DNA of 64,000 nt from assembly GCA_026929865.2 (NCBI GenBank), contig CM049404.1:3350001-3414000 (forward strand), read 5' to 3'. The translations under genes and the position numbers were made by a program. The notes beneath the pieces were generated by a model. That model did no database searches. It saw only the letters and a program-made list of their open reading frames with translations, and was not told where the DNA came from. This document shows, in pieces, positions 10,351 through 21,119 of the stretch. Source of the stretch: Hyperoplus lanceolatus. Taxonomy: Eukaryota; Chordata; Actinopteri; Uranoscopiformes; Ammodytidae. Within the stretch, counting starts at the first letter, position 1. Every line of letters begins with the position of its first letter.

Positions 10351-10639
10351 CTGCTCGCTAAAGCCTGCCCCTTCAGACCTAGGAGAGGCACAGCAGGCCC
10401 GCGCCCTGCTGCGCCAACACTCCCTGCTGAACCAAAGCAAAAACCAGCTGATCCCTAATTAGATTCTTGCCCGTTTTACTCACGGGAATGTCATATCTTT
10501 CCGCATTGAGTTTCAACCTCCACCTTCTCAATGGTTGGGCAACCCACAAAATCCTCCAGATTAAACTTAGAACAAACAGCCAAAACACTATGGCGCAGAG
10601 GGTTAAATCAACACATCACCAAACGCCAAACAAACTTTT

Positions 10640-10653
10640 GACGAGCTCCCATA
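10640..10653 (-). promoter_or_regulatory. Gypsy primer-binding site and LTR edge
   Basis: On the minus strand tgggagctcgtc follows the LTR terminus taaca after two bases. It is the kind of tRNA-complementary site used to prime reverse transcription. The tRNA is not identified. Confidence 0.5.
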
Positions 10654-10800
10654 TGTTACGGCCGGCCATACCAGGCTCGTTAACCGGCCTGTAATCATGA
10701 AATAAACCCAGACGAAACCATGAATCGACGTTTAAACCATAGGGTAATTTGGCAGACGCCTTTTGTGATGCACTTGTGTTATTTTAAAAGCAACAAATGA

Positions 10801-11980
10801 TATTAAACACTTCCCATAAAGAAAATCATAATTAGTGAAATGTCTTTTTTTATTATATAATAATAGTGCTTTAATGATACTCCTGAATGGGTAAAATAAT
10901 AATTTAAAAAAAAAATACTTTCACAGCGACACTAGTTCTTTGTCCTTTTGGACCACAAATTACAGGGCTGCAAATAGTGGTCTTCCAAATGTCTTCCCCT
11001 CTCTTGAATGCATCTCTTTTCAGGACCAAATCTTTGAACACATCTGTAAATACAATTATGGGAAAACAGAAGTCAATAAAAATAGTTGTATCCATATATC
11101 CACATTCTGAAAAAGGTTTGGACACATAAGTTGCAAAAATGAAAGAATGATTTTAACTCTGACCATTTCCAACACCTAGTTTTGGGGTTAAAATAAAGTA
11201 CAAATGTACATATATTTATACACACAATTGTATCAATTGGCAAGGTTTCATGATATCTTTAAGTTACAATGTTTACCCTATTCACCTGCTGTGTATTGCC
11301 TCCATTTCAGTAGCCTATACTTTAAGAGGGGATAACCACGACTAAAAAGCTACCAATATAACCAGTCTATCACATCAAAAAATACCACCTAGAATTAGCC
11401 ATAATCGTATTGTTAGATAGAAATAAAGAAATTAATTGAAAGCTCATTTGATATATTAAATATGCAGTCACTTTTTTAAATCAATTGTATCTTAATGTAA
11501 TACAAAATAATATGAAACCTTTCAAACATGTTTTTAATTGGTTATTTTACAAAAAGGGCTTGTGTCCCTGCTTAGCTAGCTAGCTTAAAAAGTTGCTATG
11601 TTGTAGCTAACAAATTATTTTCTAAACATGTGGGGAGCCCTTAGTTAGTTTACCCAACTGTGCTGGGCAGACAGACCTCCACATGGCCGTCCTCGTCTTG
11701 AAGTTGTTGTCTGGAGTGCACCTGGAATTCTATTTTTCGATGTTCCCTTCTAATGATGTCGGAGCACTCAACCTTGACTAATGCAGAGTCCGGAAAGAAA
11801 AGTAAAACTAATCTTGGGAACGAGCCAAACGACATGACTTGAACTGTTTGTGTTCTCCTCATATAAAGAAAGGTTTTCCTTCTCTTGCAACGCAAATCTG
11901 CCGAAATCTGCACATGGACGCATGGACTTCAGAGATAGACTATACTGTTGCAAATTTGCTTTAGTAACGTGGACTGTGAT
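10801..11980. other. AT-rich non-coding stretch
   Basis: No convincing gene. Short minus-strand frames (10904-11125, 11650-12043) show no recognisable domain. The distal part of the gypsy LTR may extend into its start. Confidence 0.35.
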
Positions 11981-11992
11981 TGGTCGAAATAA

Positions 11993-12340
11993 ATGGCGGG
12001 CTCGGTGACGGTGAGGACGTTTTTTGGGGAGGAGGTTGCACACAGTCTTGGAGTGCGATCCTTCAAAAAAACAAATACGCTATCAGCAAGTGGTACTACC
12101 TGCGTCTTCTGCGAGAAGATGAAAGGAACATATCCTCTGTCGACACCGGGCTATATAGCCCTTACGGTGTCACGAGGGTCACAGGTGACTTTGTTGATAT
12201 TGGACTCGAACTGTGCATGCGCGAGACGGATAAATCCAGTGCTTAATGCACCGCCTCTGGCAGTCAGTAAGGATGAAATAGAACTGCCTCTTTGGAGGAT
12301 TAATTTAAGATCAAATTTAGACCTCGAGTTCCTCTAGTCG
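11993..12340 (+). CDS. Uncharacterised 114-aa ORF, possible first exon
   Basis: Frame MAGSVTVRTFFGEEVAH...SASGTTCVFCEKMKG...PLSTPGYIAL starts in an ATGGCGGG context, with an inverted CCAAT box (attggtcg, 11979-11986) just upstream, and contains a CxxC pair. Possible donors are caca|gtgac-like near 12181 and ca|gtaagg at 12267. No downstream exon is recognised, and no family is recognised. It could be an element-encoded exon, since a transposon-like end follows within 200 bp. Low confidence that it is a gene. Confidence 0.22.
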
Positions 12341-12610
12341 TCCGTTTTGCAATTGGCTTTGTTTAATCCAGAATAGCTTTAATCTAGGACTATTTTAAAC
12401 TGAGTCTGTGCAACTATCTTTGAATGAATCCAGCTCAAACAGGCATTTTAGTCTCGGACTAGGTTTAAGCCTTGTCTGTGAAACCGGCCTAATGTTTTCT
12501 ATTATGGAGATAAGAATTAAACCAGAATAAAGCATTGCGTCACAAACCAATAGAATGGAGTTTATATAACTTTTATTATATTAAATCAAAAACTTTGGTT
12601 AAATCAAAAA
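12341..12610. repeat. End of an unidentified interspersed element
   Basis: Contains repeated 'aatctaggact' and 'gtctcggactaggttt' words and ends with gtctgtgaaaccggcc near 12490, a terminus style seen in fish MITEs. The partner inverted end was not found, so it is probably truncated. Confidence 0.35.
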
Positions 12611-12611
12611 A

Positions 12612-13085
12612 AGGTGCACCGGTTAATTTGTTATTGTTTGTTACAGAGTAAATACCATTGGTAAGCTTTGACAAAGCTGTGGTTGTAGAGTGGTTAGGAC
12701 GAAAACCAGATTGAAAGGGTGAAGATTATACTCATTGAGATTGTAAGAAAGTTGATTGAAAACGAGCTTCTCAAATATTTTTGCAATACAACAAATAACA
12801 GAAATTGGTCTGTAATTGTTTAGTTCTATTACGTCACCACTTTTATGTAAGGGAGTGATGCGTGAACATTTCCATGGTTGCGGAATTTCACAGGTAGATA
12901 TTGAGGTCACAACGCGGGAACATAAGTATGTGTTATGATAACTTAATGAATTTGGTTTCAATGCCATCCAACCCAGGACCACTGCTTCTTTTTAAATCAA
13001 TAATAGCTTCATAAATCTCCACAGGTTTTATTTTCTTAAAGGAGAAAGTAGTGTTCATGGGCAACACATTAATATCAGGACTTCA
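12612..13085 (-). pseudogene. LINE reverse-transcriptase fragment
   Basis: Minus strand reads FKKIKPVEIYEAIIDLKRSSGPGLDGI...KFIKLS, then IPQPWKCSRITPLHKSGD...NNYRPISVICCIAKIFEKLVFNQL and a decayed HPFQ/SGF region. These are the opening motifs (SSGPDGI, WK...TPLHK, NYRPIS, KIFEK) of non-LTR retrotransposon RT of the CR1/L2/Rex1 kind. Frameshifts interrupt it. Endonuclease and the RT catalytic YADD motif are absent. It is a 5'- and 3'-truncated relic. Confidence 0.75.
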
Positions 13086-13912
13086 ACAATAATTTCTCAA
13101 TTCAACCGTCCATTGAAATGCTACATGTGGGATGTTTATGCAAAAAGACGCTCTACCCCCACAACTCCTGACCTAATCTCCTGTGAACTCTATCTCTGGC
13201 TGGGCCTCGAGGTTGTCTCCATGGACTCGCTATACCATCTGGCGTCTGAAGACTCCCGTTATGTCTGGACAGATTTAGATAAACGGAACACGCATAGCAC
13301 ACACGACCCCTGACCACCCAAGCCTTCGGCCGTTTCTCAATTCCAAGTACACAAAGTACGGACTTGCGGACTTGGAAGTTCGAACTTGCCAAGTCTGAAC
13401 TTCCAAGTCCAGACTTCCGAGAACGGGAGCACGCACCTGCAATTGGAACGGCAGCGGACTCGATGGCGTCATCACCTCGGCTCGTTAACTGTGCTACAGA
13501 GCTGGGATGCGGTGGAGACGAGCCCTCCTCAGTTGTCTATCTCACGTCGTATGTGTTTTATTGTTATGGCTTGTTTTTAACCTTTCAATTTATCGTTTAA
13601 TATTGATAAATACACTTGACTGTAATGAGTGAATTATCATTTTACCACAGGGTGGAAAGTTGAAGCCCCTTAAAGCTACACACAACATATATAACAGGCT
13701 AAAATGTATTAAAAAAACCTAGGCATGTAATAATTCATAGGTCCTTTACTGATCAAACAAGTTAAATGTTTAATGGATTTTTTAATTCTGATAGACTTTA
13801 ACACTTCTTAGCAGACAATACATATTAAATACATAATTGCAATTGATTGTACTTAAAATAAACAAATAAGGCATATACTGGTATATCTATCTATCAATAG
13901 TAAATATATATA

Positions 13913-14145
13913 GCGCCGGAAAAAATTAAGAGACCAGTCCGGATTTTTCTTAAAATTTCTTATCTCTAAAATACTTATTGAAAATGGTCTGAATGACAAT
14001 ACTTTAATTGTGAATTTGGAAGAAATGTTGTCAGTACTTTATAGTATAAAATCAAAATGTTCATTTTAAGCCATACATATGCCTCTTAAAAGTAAAACAA
14101 GAGACACTGAACATTTGGAGTGGTCTCTTCATTTTTTTCCAGGGC
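13913..14145. mobile_element. 233-bp Tc1-type MITE (TA target)
   Basis: Inverted ends gcgccggaaaaaattaagag and (rc) gccctggaaaaaaatgaaga lie directly inside TA dinucleotides at 13911-13912 and 14146-14147. It is inserted in the second Harbinger element. No coding. Confidence 0.75.
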
Positions 14146-14319
14146 TATATATACACACACACACACAATAAACATAAATAATATAAATAGTAAATAACTG
14201 AATCAACAATGTTAAAAATATATTTATTATTATTTTTGAAGCAGCTCACAGCTGTACACAAAGCTCAACACCCCTGTGCCTATCCTGGCTGTCTTCTTTT
14301 CTGGAGGGGGACCTGAAGC

Positions 14320-15000
14320 CAGCCTTCAGGCTCTCCAGGGATAGCTTCGACAGGCTACCCCCATCAGCACCTCGACCTCATGGCTCCATCCACGGGCTTT
14401 CTTCCGGCCGGGGCAGCAAGGCCAGCAGCGTCCCAAATTCAAGCTGGCCTGTGGTGCGTTGTGCAGGGTGACGGTCCATGGCGTGGTGGAGGCCATCCTC
14501 CATCGGATCATCCATTTCCCCAAGCCAGAGGAGATGGAGGAGGTGGGGGCAGGGTTTGCTCGGCCTTCAGATCTGCTGCCGGGGCATTGATGGGTGCCAT
14601 GTCAGAGTTCTGCCACCTGCAGAACAGAAGAAAAGCTACTTTAACAGGAAGCTCTTCACTTCCATCATCCTGCAGGGTATCTGTGATGCTAAGAGCAAAT
14701 GTATAGACATTTACATCGGGAACCCGGGGTCGGTGCATGATGCTCTCGGGCTCCGGCGTTCCCCGTTCTACAATTAAGCCCTGTACTCACCTACTTCTTG
14801 CTGGGTGATGGAGGGTACTCCTGCCTGCAGCGTCCCGTGGCCATCATTAGGCTCTACCGCCACCCATCCATGTGAATTTTGATTACCAGGTCATATTGAA
14901 GGCCGGTACAAAAGGCCACAGGGCGCAACATTGTGGAGAGGTCGTTTGGGGATCATCAGAACATGCTGGTGGTGGTGGGCATCTTCCTTAGGTCTCTGGA
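14320..15000 (+). pseudogene. Degraded HARBI1-like transposase
   Basis: Pieces in shifting frames: AFRLSRDSFDRL near 14323, CCRGIDGCHVRVLPPAEQKK (first catalytic D, near 14590), KLFTSIILQGICDAKSKCIDIYIGNPGSVHDALGL (second D in GSVHDA), LLGDGGYSCLQRPVAIIRLYRHP near 14797, and IVERSFGDHQNM (E, near 14933). All three catalytic positions of the PIF/Harbinger DDE core can still be seen, but stops and at least two frameshifts make it dead. Similarity to the 4159-6080 transposase is only at family level. Confidence 0.75.
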
Positions 15001-15678
15001 GATAATAATAAGAACATGGTTTGTAAATATTCCTAGCTTTGTAAATAAATGTACATAAATGTACATATTTGTAATGACATGTTTTATTCTCCTCTGTGTA
15101 CAGTTTTTAATATTTAAATTAGCTGATTTTAACTTGCTTGGCATGTTGAGTTTAACCATGTTTGAAGTCTATAAAAGACTTGATGCTGAATGAGTCAACT
15201 TTCAGCAGACATCTTCTGTTTTTATGCTAAATAAAGTAGCGATTTTCTTCTTGAAACTCTTGCCTCCTGAAGTCCATTTGTAACTGAATTTGCCACTATA
15301 CATGTGAATGTAAAATATAAAAAACACTGTTGCTATCAAAACAATTTGCTCAAAAAACATAGCTAGTATAATAAAGTAAACATAAAAAACATAGGGTGAG
15401 GACAGTATTTGCAATTACAAATATATTAACATATCAAGCCAATACATTTGACCAATACACGATACCATTCAAATGTAGAGCCTTAGCATTGATTTGTGAA
15501 TTCATGTGATTTCAATCACAGGGAACCCCTGCTTGGATTTGACAACAATATTATCTATTAACATGTGTCAGAAATAGGAGATAAATGCGATGGACCTTAG
15601 GTATCCCAGGTTAAGCAGTGTCCCACATTAGGGCAATTCACCATACGGTTATGAACCACAACTTTGCACCCCCAAACG

Positions 15679-15803
15679 GGACTAGCTGTCCCTGTCCCAG
15701 GGGGAAGCTAAAAGTCCCGGGGGCAAGCTAGAAATCCCCCGGGCAAGCTAGCTGTCCCGCGGGGAAGCTAGAAATCCCGTGGGACAGCTGGGCAAGCTAG
15801 CAG
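15679..15803. repeat. Tandem repeat, 20-bp unit, about 5 copies
   Basis: Units of the form aagctagaaatcccccgggc, with the middle varying (aaaagt, gaaat, gctgt), plus a 9-bp insertion before the last partial unit. It lies in the 3' part of Harbinger element 2. Confidence 0.75.
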
Positions 15804-16221
15804 TCGGACGTTTACGGAGCTATGTAGGATTTGACAGGTTGGAGAATTAAATTATCATCTAATAAAAACTTCAAAACAACATACCGGTATTCTGAAACAA
15901 AAATAGTATTTATAAAATTGTAATAATTATGCTTACAGTTGTGGGTTTCTCCGCCTTGTCCGCCTCTGCCGACTGCCTCCTTGCTCTGCTACTACGCTGC
16001 GAAATGCATTCTGGGATATCTAACGGCCCCAAGTCCGCAAAAGTCACCACCGATGCATCCTCGATAGAATGGCCAGTTGAAGAACACATCAGGAACACTT
16101 CCGGGTACTTGACTTGATGCGAACTTTGAATTGGAACAGTACTTGGGCTACGGTTGATGACGTTTTACGAGAACGCAAGTACACAAGTACAGAAAAGAAC
16201 GCGAATTGAGAAACGGCCTTC

Positions 16222-16510
16222 TTGTCTCCTTACCCCTCTCCCTCCCTCGTTGCAGAATGGATGCCGCGGGCGGGGCGCCTGCCGGCTGCGTACGCCCTCT
16301 GGTGCCTGGGCTGTGACACCTACCGTCCCATAAACCCCTAACCCGTACCTTTGTGCTTATCAACGTGTTCTATTTGTCTGTGGCGTTATCATGTGCTTAT
16401 TTTGCCAAGGTGGTTTTTGTACTAATCACACACTTCGCACCCTTAAGGAGCGGAGTGTGAGAGTAGCATTTTTTTAACCTGTCTTTCCCTGACGTTCTCT
16501 TTATCATTCC
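16222..16510. other. GC-richer flank, nothing recognised
   Basis: It continues the sequence that precedes Harbinger element 2 (13086-13324). The two would join at ...agccttcttgtctcc before the insertion. No coding or terminal signal could be supported. Confidence 0.35.
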
Positions 16511-17232
16511 TACTTTGACCCTCTGAGACCCACCATTCTAACATTCCGTTTTTCTATATTTTTGTATTTTACTTGATAAAAATCTTATTTTTTACACTAG
16601 CATTATGTTTTAACATCCAAATGAATTAGCACAACCTCAGGTAATTGTATAGTAACTCAATAAAAACTTTTATGTATTCTAATATGGAATATTGGTCCAA
16701 AAAGCTAAAACAAATGAAAATCGTAACTTCAATTTTGACATATTTCATTAAAAAAAAAAGTAAAACATTAAAACGAAAGAAAATCTGAATCTAAAAAGTT
16801 GCAGACACATGTTTGTGTTCTGCCAGAAGTTACCAGAGGTTTCTAGCTTCTTCAGTTCAGGAGTTGTGCTCATTCTTTTGGGCAGTGTATACAGGTGTTT
16901 TTTCTACTAGAAGTGGTAAGATGTGTCAACAGCAGAAGCAAGACCCAGTGTCAGGTAAAACAGAGTTTTAATTAAATTTCACATAATAAACTGAGTATTC
17001 TTTGAACAATATGATGGAAAATATGAACAATTTGAATATTATGAACAATATAATGGAAAATATGAACTAAAACTGAAAATATATACATGGTAAATAATCA
17101 AATCAATCAATCAATTTAAAAATCTTGTACAAACTATATACACTACAGTATATACAATCTACAGATTAGCTGTGGTATTCGTTGTGGCAGTTTGTCAACA
17201 ATGACGACAAGGTCCACGACCCATCCGTCTCC
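16511..17232. other. AT-rich non-coding, possible piggyBac-like terminus
   Basis: ccctctgagacccacc at 16519 resembles the CCCT-type end of piggyBac elements, but the neighbouring tetramer is ttga rather than TTAA and no opposite end was found. Confidence 0.25.
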
Positions 17233-18763
17233 TCCCTGCTGTAGTAGGCCTACTGAGCTGAACCACTGACTGCAGTGGAGGGCCTCAGGCTGTGGTCTCC
17301 TACCTGCTGTAGTAGTTCTACTGAGCTGAACCACTGACTGCAGTGGAGGGCCTCAGGCTGTGGTCTCCTACCTGCTGTAGTAGTTCTACTGAGCTGAACC
17401 ACTGACTGCAGTGGAGGGCCTCAGGCTGTGGTCTCCTCCCTGCTGTAGTAGGCCTACTGAGCTGAACCACTGACTGCAGTGGAGGGCCTCAGGCTGTGGT
17501 CTCCTACCTGCTGTAGTAGGCCTACTGAGCTGAACCACTGACTGCAGTGGAGGGCCTCAGGCTGTGGTGGATTGACAGGAGCTGCAGGGTCTGCTTCCTC
17601 CCTGTAACATAAGAGAATGAACCAATCAACATCTAAAAATATATATCAATCTAGGCAAATAAAACACAGTGATTTTTGTACTTACTATGTCTGTGTTGTT
17701 GGAGTAAAAACAGTATATGCTATCTGTAATCCAATAACACATTTCCATACTACAACTCTGTAGCCTGTATATTTAGAACTGAAATGAGGGCATTTTTACC
17801 TTGCTCCACTATTCAAATGAATGTATCTCTGTTCTTATAAAAACCCTGTCTCCAAATCGATGACTTTTCCCAATAGTGTTTTATTTGTCATGTTATAGGT
17901 GTTCTGACATGAACGTAATAAACTTAGGCAAAGTGTTTTTACAATAAGAGTTTTTATGATTTTTATGGTTATAATTCTGTTTCTGAACCTGACCAAGAGC
18001 CACCCCGTAAAAGACACCTTGCTGCGCATCCCATCTCACTGCCAGTGCGATTATCATCCACCTGCACTCAGCGAGCACACGTCACTGCCACACCCCCACA
18101 CATCAAGTTGATTTGCCAGATAGATAAGGCTACGATAATCGCACCCAGCTGCTCTTACACGCAAAGCTACCTTTTCCAAAATCACAATCAATATTAGCCT
18201 ATATGGATCTCACTGTTCAGTCTTCTAAAATGAACGTCTTTTCTCGCTGTTGCGCCGTCTTGGCGCGAATAAACTTGCCAAAACAGACAGTGATTTGGAG
18301 TGAAAATAAGCTCGTGGCCAAACGACGACCAGAATATCCATGATTTATAAAGCTCATTATTGTCTGTTTTGGCTCCGAGCACCGTTAACGTTACCCCCCG
18401 CGTGAATCTAACTCTCTCCATCTCTCTCTCTCTCACATATATACACACACACACTCACAGCGAGAGACGTCTTTTGTTATAGAAAGCTTGTAGTCCTTCA
18501 CAATTTTGATGTTTTCATAAAAGATTATGCTAGCAAGGCTACTTACTTATCCTGAAGAAGATCAATCCCGTCTCCAAACTGCCGCTCATCTTCGGAGCAG
18601 CAGGACACCGGGGCCGAGTCCTCGATGTCCTCACCGGCATCCTTGTCAAAAAGATACTCATATACCTCCTCTCTTGTGAATTTACGTTTTGCCTTTTCTT
18701 TTTGGCTTTTTTTCCGTCTCTCTCTGTCAAACTCCGGTTGTCAAACTCAGCGCGAGCGGACAT
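17150..18763 (-). pseudogene. piggyBac-like transposase N-terminal relic
   Basis: The minus strand from 18763 starts MSARAEFDNRSLTERDGKKA, then after a frame change reads KFTREEVYEYLFDKDAGEDI...SCCSEDERQFGDG. That is an acidic N-terminus with an F(S/T)xEEV..L motif like piggyBac-derived proteins, followed by a gtaagt donor near 18545. A possible second exon (about 17600-17150) has NPPQPEA and, after the 68-bp array, Arg/Gly-rich residues. No catalytic domain is present. Assignment is by style and is tentative. Confidence 0.35.
17233..17570. repeat. Minisatellite: five copies of a 68-bp unit
   Basis: Units start at 17237, 17305, 17373, 17441 and 17509 (tgctgtagtaggcctactga...ctcaggctgtggtctcctacc). 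Copies differ mainly by ggcc/gttc in the first part and ccc/acc at the end. The unit is not a multiple of three. On the minus strand it lies between a Pro-rich segment (17571-17600) and an Arg/Gly-rich segment, consistent with expansion inside a decayed coding exon. Confidence 0.93.
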
Positions 18764-18769
18764 TGATTC

Positions 18770-19445
18770 ACTCTGATTGGTCAGCCTACTACTAAACCTG
18801 TGATGTCATTTAATGTAGCCAATAGGAGTGTATAAAGTACTAAACGTCACTAGCTAAGATGGCGACTGAAGATAAATCTATAAATCATTTGAGTACTGCA
18901 AGACAGTGAGGGAGACGTAACTCTGCCTCTTGCTACTTAGTGCATACTCCGTGCATTCCACCGGTTATACCGCGTTACACTCAAACGAAAGTTAGGAGGT
19001 TGAATCATTGGGTAAATAGCATTCTCACACAGGTCCTTTTTGGCTTGCTTTTTAGAGATTTTTGTCTAATTGTTAGCTTAAAAAACAGCATGTCTTTATC
19101 TGAAACTGTCAAGAAGATATGACGCTCTAAAGAATGTATTGTATGTCGGAGCCCGGCGCTACCGTGGGTAACATAGTGTTAAGGGGCGCACGCTAGACGA
19201 CTCTTCAGTGTATCCCCCTGTCTCCCATGTTTGGTTACTGTCACTCTATGTCTCTAGGCGGGGTATAACTGTAAACAGATTATTGTTGTTCTAAAACATG
19301 TACAATGACAAAATAAATCATCTTGAAAAAAGGACAGAGTAGCAGACCTATGCTCCAGTTAGCTTACTCATTCAGCAGCCATCTTTTGCCACAGCGTGCA
19401 TTGATGTGCGATCTTGGATGAGCTGAGCAACATCTGTGGGTTGCA
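18770..19445. other. Non-coding, nothing recognised
   Basis: Contains an attgg box near 18776 and atggcgactg near 18859, promoter-like context for the relic on the opposite strand, but no supported gene. Confidence 0.3.
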
Positions 19446-19451
19446 GGCGTG

Positions 19452-20086
19452 AGCTATGTCCCAATTAAGGGGCCGTATCCTTCTAAGGCTGCATTTGAAG
19501 ACCGATTGCGTCATAGCGTCGAGTCAAGGCTTGTCCTATATCGAAGGCTCCTTCATATGCGGCCGAGAAATGCAGCCTTCGTTTCACGGTTTTGAAGGGT
19601 CCAACAGATGTATCCTTCACGGCCCGGCATATCCCAAGATTCTTTTCAGAGATGGCATAAAATAAAATAAAAAATAACAAAACAGCAACGTGTTGCTCCA
19701 TCTTCTTAAATTTGATCTTCCTTTCTTTTTTCTTGTCTTTTTTTTTGTTTTACTTGTCCTTCTTTCTTCTTGTATTTTTTTTTCTTTTCGTCTGGTAGGC
19801 AACTTCTTTTTATTTTTTCCTCCGTTGACCAGGCTGTCTCCGTTGGCAGCATTCAGGGTTGCTAGGCAGCACAGGAGCGGAGAGTCGTCACGCAAGGTAA
19901 CGGCTTGTTACTCAAACCGGAAATGCTCTTAAACGGGGACCTGCAGAGACTCTCATTTAACAACGCTCGTTCGGCCTTCGGTTCGGCCTTAAAGGGCTAT
20001 GACCTTCATAGTCCGAGTGGACCTTCATAGTCCGCGTTGACCTCGTCCTTAGAAGGATGCAGCCCCTTAATTAAGACACAGCTACA
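19452..20086. mobile_element. 635-bp inverted-repeat element (MITE)
   Basis: The left end agctatgtcccaattaaggg and the reverse complement of the right end agctgtgtcttaattaaggg match over about 36 bp with few differences (both continue to atccttctaagg). A T/C-rich core lies at 19695-19830. No clear target duplication was found, so the class is open. Confidence 0.7.
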
Positions 20087-20240
20087 GTCTCATGCTACTG
20101 GCAAAATGCAAGTGACCAAAAATCAGCCAGAAAAGATGAGGTCAGGGAAATGGTATGTGGCCACCACCTGCAGAACCAATCCTTTAAAGGGGTTGTCTTG
20201 CTTATTGCCTCTCATTTCCATCTGTTGTCTGTTCCATTTG

Positions 20241-20838
20241 TAGCCTGGCTCCGCCCGCCCGCCTACTTCCGGCCAAATTTAATTTTCCCTTCAGTAGTCA
20301 GTCTTGGTGTACAACGCATTTCCCAGATTCTCCGGAGAATCTACAGCCGTCCAATCAGCGAACAGAGCGAGTGGCTGAGAAGCTCCAGTTTCAGTTGAAT
20401 GCTGCGTTCCTTTATGCTCGGAAGAAGGAGATTTCCGACTTGGTAGTTCCGAGTTCCGACCTGTCTGTGTTCCAGTGCATCTGCTCGCGAAAGTATGGAC
20501 GCCTAAAACCTTTCTCGTCCAAATAACTAAACGTTAGGCTCTAACAAGTTACTGTTGCCAGGTACCGGTAGATTCATAGACTACAATATGTAGTGAAGTC
20601 GGAAATTTCCGAGTTCCCTGTCCAACTGGAAGGCACCATCAAAAGCCGGCTCATGACACACGTGATGACCAAACGTTATGCGATTGGTTGGCTAATCCAG
20701 AGTGGCACTGGGCAGATCCAATAGTTTTAAACTTCGACAGACACCCGCCTCCAAGTGAGTGAACGTTTGCCAATTACAGCACTTCCAGACCTTCTGAACA
20801 AATGAAATGAAGTACGATGGTCTGGTTGGACCAGGCTA
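20241..20838 (-). mobile_element. TAGCCTGG-family TIR element, copy 1, with nested insertion
   Basis: Ends tagcctgg and ccaggcta with a perfect 9-bp target duplication ttccatttg (20232-20240, 20839-20847). The body matches the reverse complement of the copies at 24511 and 50414 (ccaatcagcgaacagagcg; gtggctgagaa; agccggctcatgac). It is about 240 bp longer because another element is inserted at 20400-20639. No ORF of note. Confidence 0.88.
20400..20639. mobile_element. Small inverted-repeat element nested in the TAGCCTGG element
   Basis: Breaks the homology between copy 1 and copies 2/3 exactly between cagttgaa and (t)ca(g)aagccgg. Its ends tgctgcgttcc and (rc) tggtgccttcc, and inner words gatttccgactt and (rc) aatttccgactt, are inverted. 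Confidence 0.6.
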
Positions 20839-21119
20839 TTCCATTTGTACAACAGCAGGTTAAATTGATTAAGAATCAGTGTTGCTTCCTAACAAGACAG
20901 GTTGACATCCCAGAAGTGTGATTGACTTGGAGTTGCATTGTTATAATTATGTGTTATTTTTTTTAGCAGTATATTAAAACCCTGCGTTTCTTACTTTATA
21001 CTCGTGCAGTAAAAAATTAAAAACAGTACAAAACAACAAAAAGAGCCTCAAACCGCGAGACGCTCTAACAACTCAGGTACCAAAGGTCACATTATTGTGT
21101 GAATATATGAAATATATGT

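Larger units (their letters stand above)
8653..10610 (-). pseudogene. Gypsy-type Gag polyprotein, interrupted by two insertions
   Basis: The N-terminal part (10610-10359) reads NLEDFVGCPTIEKVE, a frameshift, then KLNAERYDIPV...LIRDQLVFALVQQGVL. A Glu/Lys-rich coiled stretch follows on the far side of an hAT MITE, then VFSEEEVDTFFILFEHVASTLKWPRDWW and SLSVDDSLDFDKIKAAVLRAYR, the capsid-like region of fish gypsy elements. After the second MITE the frame resumes (RLREWCHKN). It ends with a CCHC zinc knuckle (C-FY-C-NKPG-H-MVAT-C, near 8710-8748) that would bind RNA during packaging. Part of the capsid after VLRAY seems deleted compared with the family. Stops and frameshifts make it non-functional. 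Confidence 0.7.
8640..10800 (-). mobile_element. Partial Ty3/gypsy retrotransposon: LTR edge, primer-binding site, gag
   Basis: Read on the minus strand, the order is LTR end (...ccggccgtaaca, edge at 10654), a primer-binding-site-like tgggagctcgtc (10640-10651), then gag to about 8653. No pol is present, so the element is truncated at its 3' side next to the Harbinger remnant. Two smaller elements are inserted in gag (8924-9496 and 9882-10350). The outer LTR border is not identifiable and is set loosely. Confidence 0.7.
13325..16221 (+). mobile_element. PIF/Harbinger-type element 2, 2.9 kb, TTC target duplication
   Basis: Element 13328-16218 has inverted ends ggccgtttctcaattcc and (rc) ggccgtttctcaattcgc, both next to TTC (13325-13327, 16219-16221). 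The subterminal regions share gtacttg/gtacacaagtac words. A degraded HARBI1-like transposase lies inside (14320-15000). A Tc1-type MITE is nested at 13913-14145. The interior is otherwise AT-rich and non-coding. Confidence 0.82.

Noticed and set aside
16431-16448. cacacttcgcacccttaagg, like the missing 3' end of the first Harbinger element
   Set aside because: Similarity is limited to about 14 bp with mismatches and no subterminal caacgcg repeats follow. Probably chance.
17233-17570. Regular repeats that could suggest a CRISPR array
   Set aside because: Units are contiguous tandem copies with no unique spacers, in eukaryotic-type sequence.
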